Assembly: GCA_018649885.1 (NCBI GenBank)
Contig: JABIHA010000130.1
Location: 1-39,214 of the forward strand
Length of the DNA stretch: 39,214 nucleotides
Source of the DNA: Bacteriovoracaceae bacterium
GTDB lineage: Bacteria > Bdellovibrionota > Bacteriovoracia > Bacteriovoracales > Bacteriovoracaceae
Reading direction: 5' to 3'
Shown here piece by piece: positions 33,206-39,214 of the stretch. The notes below the pieces were generated by a model. The model did no database searches, was not told where the DNA came from, and saw only the letters and a program-made list of their open reading frames with translations. Position numbers and translations under genes: made by a program. Positions within the stretch are counted from its first letter, which is position 1, and the number at the start of each line of letters is the position of its first letter.

Positions 33206-34360
33206 TTAAAATAGTGGCCAATCACTTCCAGTAATTTCATCGGCTTCATTCAAAGACAGTCCAACTGTCCAATCTCCAAGTGCGCCTAGATCTTCATTCC
33301 AACTAAAGGCACCTATACTATCAGTAAAAGGGAGTTTCGCATTGGGAGTGTGTCCAGAGCTAGGAAGATTTCTGAGCCAATGGGCGATGGCGAGGGTTCC
33401 TAAGTTTGGAAAATGGCGATCGACAATTTCTCCATTTGCTAGCTTAATTTTTAAATTATGAGCAGGAGCTGACCCTAGCGACGGGACTGCCTGTCCTAAA
33501 GCAGCCGTGTAACCACCACTAGTTACGGTTATCGGGATTTTTCTGCGAGTAAGAGGTGATGTGTTAGAAATACTGAGTAAATTGTAGCCAGGGGTAACAA
33601 CTGATTTTGTGTGTCTGAAGTAGGCAACTCCCTCCCAATCACGCACTTCAATGGACCATTCTCCCTCTGCTTCGAAAGTGTAGTAAACACCCTTTGGGTC
33701 TGGACCATAGATAAATAGAAGTGAATAGGTCAGTTTGCCAATATCAGGCTTAGCTACTGTACAAAAAGTTGTATCAAGCCACGAGATATTTCGGAGTGGC
33801 GCTTTTGGTGCAAGAGGTGACATCACCAATCTATTTGGCGTGTTAGAGTAATCATTTCCATCATCTGGAGGGGTGAATTCTTCTATATAAGCACTAAGTA
33901 GAAAACTAAGAGGAGTCTTTATGAATAAATCAGTTTTGACAGGAAAAGTGGTATAGCTATCAAAACACTCATTGGCGCCTGGTACAATCCCAAAACCAGT
34001 CGTTGCTGGAAAGTCAGCATAGACAATAACTTGCTCGCGACCTACTGAATAGCTTCCATAGGTCCCTAAAAGCTCGGGAATATCTACTTCATAAGTAATC
34101 ACATGGGCCGGAATTGAAACATTTCCATTAGATTGATCAACATCCATAGATGCAACCAAGTGGTGTCCCATATGTTTTGTATTGAATATTCCACTTGCTG
34201 TGTGCACTAGGCCTTCGATAGGGGTATTAGTTGATATTTCAAATCTTGAAGCACGTGCCATGGCCCATCCCCGCTTGATGCGAGCAAAGCTCTTGCTCTT
34301 AGCAAAAAGTGGTGGATTTAAAATGCTCATAATTGCAAAAAAAATGACTAACAATCTCAT
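33206..34360 (-). CDS. Exported protein, unknown function
   Basis: 384 residues. AGGAGT 6 nt before the ATG decides the start. A clear signal peptide (MRLLVIFFAIMSILNPPLFA). The mature protein is rich in aromatic and turn residues with many predicted strands (VSIPAHVITYEVDIPELL, TYSLLFIYGPDPKGVYYTF), and has only a few cysteines. It looks like a beta-sandwich periplasmic or surface protein. I do not recognise a family. Confidence 0.6.
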   Translation of the reverse strand: MRLLVIFFAIMSILNPPLFAKSKSFARIKRGWAMARASRFEISTNTPIEGLVHTASGIFNTKHMGHHLVASMDVDQSNGNVSIPAHVITYEVDIPELLGTYGSYSVGREQVIVYADFPATTGFGIVPGANECFDSYTTFPVKTDLFIKTPLSFLLSAYIEEFTPPDDGNDYSNTPNRLVMSPLAPKAPLRNISWLDTTFCTVAKPDIGKLTYSLLFIYGPDPKGVYYTFEAEGEWSIEVRDWEGVAYFRHTKSVVTPGYNLLSISNTSPLTRRKIPITVTSGGYTAALGQAVPSLGSAPAHNLKIKLANGEIVDRHFPNLGTLAIAHWLRNLPSSGHTPNAKLPFTDSIGAFSWNEDLGALGDWTVGLSLNEADEITGSDWPLF

Positions 34361-34458
34361 ACTCTACTCCTGGTAGGTAATAAGTAAAATACAAGGAGAT
34401 AGGCTGACAAGTGTTTGGAGCAAAATCTAGACAAAATCAAGCAAAAACTAATAGAAGC

Positions 34459-35358
34459 TTAATGAAATTTCCAAACGAGTATATGACTGACTTTTTGTCC
34501 ATGATGCATCTGAATGGTACTAACGTCTTTGGCACCTGCATTTTTTAGCAGCTGATAAAGCTTCTTTAAGTGCTCTTTTTTTGAAAGAAGAGTCGTGAAT
34601 AGCTTAATTTGGTTTTGGTATAAAATGCTTTCGGTAATCATATTTCCAATAAATTTAAGCTCACCTCCTGGACACCAAAGCTCAGCATTTTTCCCTCCAA
34701 AATTTAAGCCTTCTTTTATTTGATTGGTATCATGGCCTTTTTTTTGTTTATTTTTGATGAGATTTTTTCTTTTGCGTTCAGTCCCTTTGGAAGCGGCTTT
34801 TAAAGATGAATGAAAAGGAGGATTACATATAGTGAAATCAAATTTTTCCTTTCCCTGAATGGTGTTCTTAAAAATATTGGCCGGAGACTTTTGCAGACGA
34901 AGCTCAATTTGGTCTTTTAATTGTGGATTAGAATTAATAATTTTTCTTGAAGACTCAATGGATTTGCTATCAATATCAGTGGCCACAAATTTAAAACCAT
35001 AAACACTGGCGCCAATTATGGGATAAATACATCCTGTCCCGGTGCCAATATCTAGCCCTTTTTGGGGTTTAGTAAGATCTAGAAGATCTGCTAAATAGTG
35101 AATATAGTCGGCCCTTCCAGGAATAGGTGGACAGAGACGGCCTTGAGGGATTGACCAACTCTCAATTTGGTAGAAATGAGAAAGTAGTGCACTGTTTAAT
35201 GCCAAGACAGAATTAGGGTTTGAGAAATCAATAGTTTTATCACCATATTGATTAGTGAATACAAACTCAGAAAGGCCTGAAGAGGATTCTATTAAAGCAT
35301 CAAAGTCGTATCTCTGATTATGTATGTTTCGAGGGTGCAGGCCCTTAGACTTAGTCAT
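34459..35358 (-). CDS. rlmF: 23S rRNA (adenine-1618-N6)-methyltransferase RlmF
   Basis: 299 residues from ATG 35358, which places KGLHPRNIHNQRYDFDALIE at the N-terminus exactly as in E. coli RlmF; the open frame runs to 35424 but without a ribosome site. Motifs: PGRADYIHYLADLL, GLDIGTGTGCIYPIIG (SAM motif I), and FDFTICNPPFHSSL with the NPPF catalytic motif of N6-adenine methyltransferases. It adds a methyl group to A1618 of 23S rRNA. Single gene, divergent from yehS. Confidence 0.9.
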   Translation of the reverse strand: MTKSKGLHPRNIHNQRYDFDALIESSSGLSEFVFTNQYGDKTIDFSNPNSVLALNSALLSHFYQIESWSIPQGRLCPPIPGRADYIHYLADLLDLTKPQKGLDIGTGTGCIYPIIGASVYGFKFVATDIDSKSIESSRKIINSNPQLKDQIELRLQKSPANIFKNTIQGKEKFDFTICNPPFHSSLKAASKGTERKRKNLIKNKQKKGHDTNQIKEGLNFGGKNAELWCPGGELKFIGNMITESILYQNQIKLFTTLLSKKEHLKKLYQLLKNAGAKDVSTIQMHHGQKVSHILVWKFH

Positions 35359-35502
35359 ATGGTTATTTACATAAACTTGACCGATTAGGCACGTCGATTC
35401 TGGACCCTTCATAATGCTCTGCATTTCTGTTTATTAGGCCATAAGCTTAACAATGCAATTGAGTAAAAACAGTGCTAGATTCCGAGCAAAGGAAAGTCTC
35501 TT

Positions 35503-35961
35503 ATGTTGAATAATGATGTTTTAAGACGAGTTCGCTATATTTTAGATCTCAGTGATAAAAGGATGATAGAAATCTTTGGATTCGCAGATTTTGAGGTATC
35601 AAGAGAGAAAGTAAGCAATTGGTTAAAAAAAGATGATGACTCCGATTATCAAAGTTGCAAGGACGTAGAGCTTGCAACTTTTTTAAATGGTTTGATTATT
35701 GATAGGCGTGGAAAAAGGGAGGGCGAACAACCCAAACCTGAAAAGGATTTAACCAATAACATTGTGTTCAAAAAATTAACTATCGCCTTTAACCTTAAGT
35801 CAGAAGATGTGATAAAGATTATGGAGCTAGCAGACCTACGAGTCAGCAAACATGAATTGAGTGCCTTTTTTAGAAAGCCTAGTCACAAAAACTATCGAGA
35901 ATGCAAAGCTCAAATCTTACGGAATTTCCTTACTGGGTTACAATTTAAATTTAGGTCCTGA
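35503..35961 (+). CDS. yehS: DUF1456 family protein, YehS-like
   Basis: 152 residues. Two copies of the DUF1456 module, each about 65 residues: LRRVRYILDLSDKRMIEIF ... VSNWLKK and FKKLTIAFNLKSEDVIKIME ... LSAFFRKP. Length and repeat layout match E. coli YehS. The function of the family is unknown; the fold is probably helical with two helix-turn-helix-like units. AAAGGAAAG precedes the ATG. Confidence 0.85.
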   Translation: MLNNDVLRRVRYILDLSDKRMIEIFGFADFEVSREKVSNWLKKDDDSDYQSCKDVELATFLNGLIIDRRGKREGEQPKPEKDLTNNIVFKKLTIAFNLKSEDVIKIMELADLRVSKHELSAFFRKPSHKNYRECKAQILRNFLTGLQFKFRS

Positions 35962-36063
35962 TCCATGAACCACTTTTACTTGATAAATATTGACGACTTC
36001 AAATGCTAGGTAATATGTAGAAGGCAGCAACGGATTTACCATTAATAACTGAGGTAGCAGGTT

Positions 36064-37008
36064 ATGAAATATATATTTTTTCTTTTGTTTTCGACTCTAC
36101 TTTTGACCACTGAATTATATTCAAAAGAAACTTGCGGTGCGGATCTGTTTCATAATTTCCCACAAAATCACCAAGAAGTAATGAAAGATGCAAAGTATGG
36201 AGCAGCCAGTGTAGCACTTCCACTCCATGCATGTGTTTTAGAAAATATCACCTATATGGGAACTACCGATACTTCTTCTGTTCAAAAAATAATAGATCAG
36301 GAACTTAAAACTCATGGCTCAACGAAAACTCTTTGGGCCCTACCTTTTCCGGCACAGAGATCCCCCGTTTTTTTGTATGTTTTAAACTACAAAAAAGCAT
36401 CATTAAATCCATATCGTGAAGTGGCCATAGTTGTGGCAACTGCAGAAAATAAAGCTATCTATGATGAGTTTAAAAAATATAGTGTGGCCAGAAAATGGTC
36501 AGAGTTTTTTAAAGCGACTAAATTTAAGACAGGATATTCAAAACTTGAAAATACAGCAGATGTTTTAGGGTTAGAAAAAAATGGAATAAAGCTTTTGATT
36601 TTAAAGATCTATCTCGACAAAAAATATCCTATTGAAGTAGGGAACAAAATTTGGAAAATGGGTAAAAAATCAGTCTCAAATATTAATATTTCCAAAAAAG
36701 GATTAGTTGGGGAATGGTCAATTTCAGAAGGTTCAAATGTATTTAAGCAAAAAATATTTGGCGTAGGTATCCTTCCGGCCATAAAGTTTAGTTTCTCTTA
36801 TTTCAGCCACACTGTTGGTGGTGAGTATGTGCCAGCAATATTTGAAGGAAAGGGCTATTTTGGAACTTTTATGGGAAATAAAAAGACATTTTTAGACCAA
36901 AACTCAACCCAATTGGGAAGAGATCTTAATGCTCTCAACTTCAAACCTATGTCTTGGTTCTACTTCCCCAAAGGACGTGGCGTATTTTTTCACGTCAATG
37001 GTCTTTAA
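36064..37008 (+). CDS. Exported acetoacetate-decarboxylase-like protein
   Basis: 314 residues. A signal peptide (MKYIFFLLFSTLLLTTELYS) is followed by a domain with KYPIEVGNKIWKMGKKSV, close to the conserved 'GREIWGFPKK' segment of acetoacetate-decarboxylase-fold proteins, where the Lys of that region lies near the active site. The active-site Lys of true decarboxylases cannot be placed with certainty, so this may be a binding protein of that fold. GAGG before the ATG. Exported members of the fold are unusual. Confidence 0.55.
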   Translation: MKYIFFLLFSTLLLTTELYSKETCGADLFHNFPQNHQEVMKDAKYGAASVALPLHACVLENITYMGTTDTSSVQKIIDQELKTHGSTKTLWALPFPAQRSPVFLYVLNYKKASLNPYREVAIVVATAENKAIYDEFKKYSVARKWSEFFKATKFKTGYSKLENTADVLGLEKNGIKLLILKIYLDKKYPIEVGNKIWKMGKKSVSNINISKKGLVGEWSISEGSNVFKQKIFGVGILPAIKFSFSYFSHTVGGEYVPAIFEGKGYFGTFMGNKKTFLDQNSTQLGRDLNALNFKPMSWFYFPKGRGVFFHVNGL

Positions 37009-37062
37009 TAATGCCCGCATTTCTGCTCAGTAGGACATAGCAGACTTACGTGTCAGCAAACC
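37008..37062 (+). repeat. Decayed copy of the yehS region
   Basis: 37008-37041 matches 35411-35446 (the rlmF/yehS spacer) at about 80 percent over 36 columns, counted by eye. It runs on into TAGCAGACTTACGTGTCAGC (37038-), which matches 'TAGCAGACCTACGAGTCAGC' inside yehS with two synonymous changes. The rest of 37009-37229 has only the promoter noted below. Confidence 0.4.
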
Positions 37063-37171
37063 CTACTAGTCTTTTGCCATCAAAATTTGGCGATTTTCCA
37101 TACAAAATTTATTGAATTTTCAGGCCATCAATAGCTTGGAATAGGCTATCAGCCTTCTTTTGAAAATCCCT

Positions 37172-37177
37172 TATAAT
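37172..37177 (+). promoter_or_regulatory. TATAAT -10 box before the repeat lipoprotein
   Basis: A perfect TATAAT 53 bases before the start codon of the giant lipoprotein. The expected -35 position is poor (around TCAGCC), so it may need an activator. Confidence 0.35.
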
Positions 37178-37229
37178 TAACGGGCTTAAACTATTTATAT
37201 GTGGTCACATAAAGAGGAACATTGAGCGA

Positions 37230-39214
37230 ATGACCAATAACAAGAAAAAACTATATTTTAAAATTGCACTACGACTTACTCACATACTGATCGTAGGGCT
37301 TCTTGTTGCCTGTAACTTTAATGCCAAATTTGCCAAGGACGATGATCTATGCGCTCTTTTTCCAGACGCTACCAGTTGTGGCGGTGGTGTAGAAAAAATG
37401 CCAGAAACTGAAGCCGAGATTATAGCAGCATCTTCCTACATGAGAATTGAGGCCAGTGCAGGTGGTACAAGTGAGTACACCACAGGTACCATGACCGCAG
37501 ATGATACTATCACTCTTCATGCAGCTGCCTATAATAGCTCAAATGTTTTCCTTGGAAATGTCACCGTGACTTGGGCAATTCAAAATGCCAAAGGTGTTGT
37601 TGCTGTCGGGCCTAGTAAGTCCACGACTTTTGATGCCAATGTCACTGGTACTGAAATTGTAGATATGAGTGTTAGCACGTTTAATGATAGCACTGGAAAC
37701 ATCACTATTAACCCAGGTGTTCAAGCAAGTATTAAAATCAATGACAATTCTGGCTCCGTTGGTGTTGAGCTGAATACCAATACATTAAACGCTGACCAAA
37801 CAGATACTTTATATTCTTCTTCGTATGATGGTGATGGAAACTGGATTGCAGACGTGGCATCAGACTGGACTTTTGTTAATGACAAAGGATCTTTCAACGC
37901 TAGTGTTAACTCAGTATCAGCTGCAGCAAGTGTAACCTTCAATGCAGATGTCACAACTTCAGCAGCTGATCACAGTGTTATGAGAGCAAGCTTTGGTGGC
38001 CATACAGATGACACCGGGGACGTGAACTCAGGATTTCAAATTACAGCTGGTGCTCAAGCAAATATTAAAATCAATGGTGCTGCTGGATCAGGTGGAACGG
38101 AGCTCAATACTTATAGTATGAATGCAGACCAAACAGTTGGTCTATATTCTTCTTCATATGATACTGATGGAAACTGGATTGCAAACGTGGCATCGGACTG
38201 GACTTTTGTTAATGACAAAGGATCTTTCAATGCCAGCGTCAATTCTGTCTCAGCTGCAAGTAGTGTCACTTTCAACGCAGAAAATGCGACATCAGCTGCC
38301 GACCATGGTGTGGTAAGGGCAAGCTTTGGCGGAGACACTGATGATACGGGGACTGCAATTGCAGGGATTGAGGTTTCAGTTGGGGTTCAAGCAGCGGTGA
38401 AGATTACCGATGCTACAGGATCTGGTGGAGCTGAAATAGACACCCACACAATGACTGCCGATCAAACCAAAAACCTCTGGGCAGCATCTTACGATGCTGA
38501 CGATAATTTTATTAGCAATGTATCTGCAGATTGGACTTTTACCAATGATAAAGGCTCTTTTAATGCCTCTGTTGTCAATTCAGTTTCTGGTGCCACAAAC
38601 GTCACCTTCAATGGAGATGTCACAACCTCAGCTGCCGATCACGGAGTCATTCATATTAGCTTCGGTGGTGATACTGATGATACAGGGGATGTGAATGCAG
38701 GCTTTGAGGTGAGTGTTGGGGCACAGGCTTCAATTAAAATAAATGATGCTGCAGGATCTGGTGGAAGTGAATTAGACACCAATACTCTTACTGCTGATCA
38801 AACAGACCTCTTATATGCCTCCTCATATGACGGTGACAGCAACTGGATTGCTGATGTCGCTGCAGACTGGACTTTTATCAATGATAAAGGCTCATTCAAT
38901 GCCAGTGTCAATTCTGTATCCGCTGCCACAAGTGTTACTTTCAATGCAGATGTCACAACTTCAGCTGCAGATCACGCTGTCATTAGGGCAAGCTTTGGAG
39001 GGGACACAGACGATACTGGGACTACCGTCGCTGGTATCGAAATTAATGTCGGTGCTCAGGCCTCGATCAAAATTAATGATGCTGCCGGGTCTGGTGGAAG
39101 TGAATTAGATACTAATACTCTAACTGCTGACCAGACTGATCTTTTATATGCCTCATCATACGATGCTGACAGTAACTGGATTGCTGATGTGGCTGCAGAC
39201 TGGACTTTTGTCAA
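37230..39214 (+). CDS. Giant repeat lipoprotein, N-terminal 661 codons (runs off the right edge)
   Basis: ATG 37230 is followed by a lipoprotein signal (basic head, then LIVGLLVAC with Cys28 as the lipidated residue). After a Cys-containing linker come Ig-like repeats: a diverged first unit (anchor TWAIQNAKG), then near-identical units. The anchor DWTFVNDKGSFNASV recurs at 37863, 38196, 38529, 38865 and 39198, that is every 111 or 112 residues. Each unit has SYDxDxNWIADVA, SAADHxVIRASFGGDTDDTG and AQASIKINDAAGSGG, acidic sites that could bind calcium. It looks like a surface adhesin or stalk protein; being open to the edge, its size is unknown. AGAGGA lies upstream of the ATG. Confidence 0.8.
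   Translation, partial: MTNNKKKLYFKIALRLTHILIVGLLVACNFNAKFAKDDDLCALFPDATSCGGGVEKMPETEAEIIAASSYMRIEASAGGTSEYTTGTMTADDTITLHAAAYNSSNVFLGNVTVTWAIQNAKGVVAVGPSKSTTFDANVTGTEIVDMSVSTFNDSTGNITINPGVQASIKINDNSGSVGVELNTNTLNADQTDTLYSSSYDGDGNWIADVASDWTFVNDKGSFNASVNSVSAAASVTFNADVTTSAADHSVMRASFGGHTDDTGDVNSGFQITAGAQANIKINGAAGSGGTELNTYSMNADQTVGLYSSSYDTDGNWIANVASDWTFVNDKGSFNASVNSVSAASSVTFNAENATSAADHGVVRASFGGDTDDTGTAIAGIEVSVGVQAAVKITDATGSGGAEIDTHTMTADQTKNLWAASYDADDNFISNVSADWTFTNDKGSFNASVVNSVSGATNVTFNGDVTTSAADHGVIHISFGGDTDDTGDVNAGFEVSVGAQASIKINDAAGSGGSELDTNTLTADQTDLLYASSYDGDSNWIADVAADWTFINDKGSFNASVNSVSAATSVTFNADVTTSAADHAVIRASFGGDTDDTGTTVAGIEINVGAQASIKINDAAGSGGSELDTNTLTADQTDLLYASSYDADSNWIADVAADWTFV

Noticed and set aside
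37539..38338. Minus-strand ORFs across the repeat lipoprotein
   Set aside because: They repeat with the ~333-base unit and have no ribosome sites; they are mirror readings of the plus-strand repeats.
38122..39108. Short plus-strand ORFs inside the repeat lipoprotein
   Set aside because: They lie in another frame of the long open gene that starts at 37230 and recur with its repeat.

Overview
The window is A+T-rich bacterial chromosomal DNA, densely coded, with short operons, many single genes, and an unusually large share of exported proteins with no recognisable domain. Low GC, abundant secreted cysteine-containing proteins and a giant repeat lipoprotein sit alongside proteobacterial housekeeping genes (rlmF, yehS, fklB, a U32 rRNA hydroxylase, yjgN-like). 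I read this as a member of the Bdellovibrionota, most likely the Bacteriovorax/Halobacteriovorax side. That is inference from gene style, not from a marker gene: there is no rRNA, tRNA or ribosomal protein here.

Layout. The left edge (1-140) is the end of an IS3-like element with the start of its OrfA. 373-1503 holds two exported orphan proteins, the second divergent from a LysR regulator (1607-2494). Then come a CDP-alcohol phosphatidyltransferase (2524-3060) and a small membrane protein (3209-3727). 4076-6876 is a membrane cluster: a DUF898/YjgN protein cut in two by one in-frame TGA, overlapped by an M48 zinc protease with a Cys-rich Sel1-like tail. 7047-9552 is a tight TetR / radical SAM / DUF2867 cassette. 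9759-15208 is mostly secretome: small exported proteins, a lipoprotein, a 23-cysteine protein and a SIMPL-domain protein. 15328-17547 carries FKBP22, an animal-type uridine phosphorylase that apparently starts at ATT, and a class I methyltransferase convergent with it. 18138-21647 has an exported beta-propeller-like protein and an RlhA-like U32 protein.

21774-25433 has further exported proteins, a glutaredoxin-CcdA-type membrane protein, and a broken gene with two poly-G tracts. 25400-27737 has a glutaredoxin-2-like GST, a DnaQ-type exonuclease and an exported orphan. 28002-30619 is a DNA-alkylation-repair protein plus radical SAM pair preceded by seven tandem heptamers, then a metallophosphatase. 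30659-35961 contains a METTL25-like methyltransferase with a GST, a cold-shock-domain protein with an N-terminal extension, an exported protein, rlmF and yehS. The right end has an exported acetoacetate-decarboxylase-like protein and the first 661 codons of a giant lipoprotein made of ~111-residue repeats, which runs off the window.

How it fits together. The cytoplasmic genes look like RNA modification, nucleotide salvage, redox and DNA maintenance functions with no single pathway. About fourteen genes encode proteins with signal peptides or lipoboxes. No CRISPR array, phage module, tRNA, rRNA or classic defence island is visible. The best leads are the interrupted yjgN, the ATT-start uridine phosphorylase, the TetR/radical SAM/DUF2867 cassette, the heptamer array, the poly-G gene and the repeat lipoprotein.
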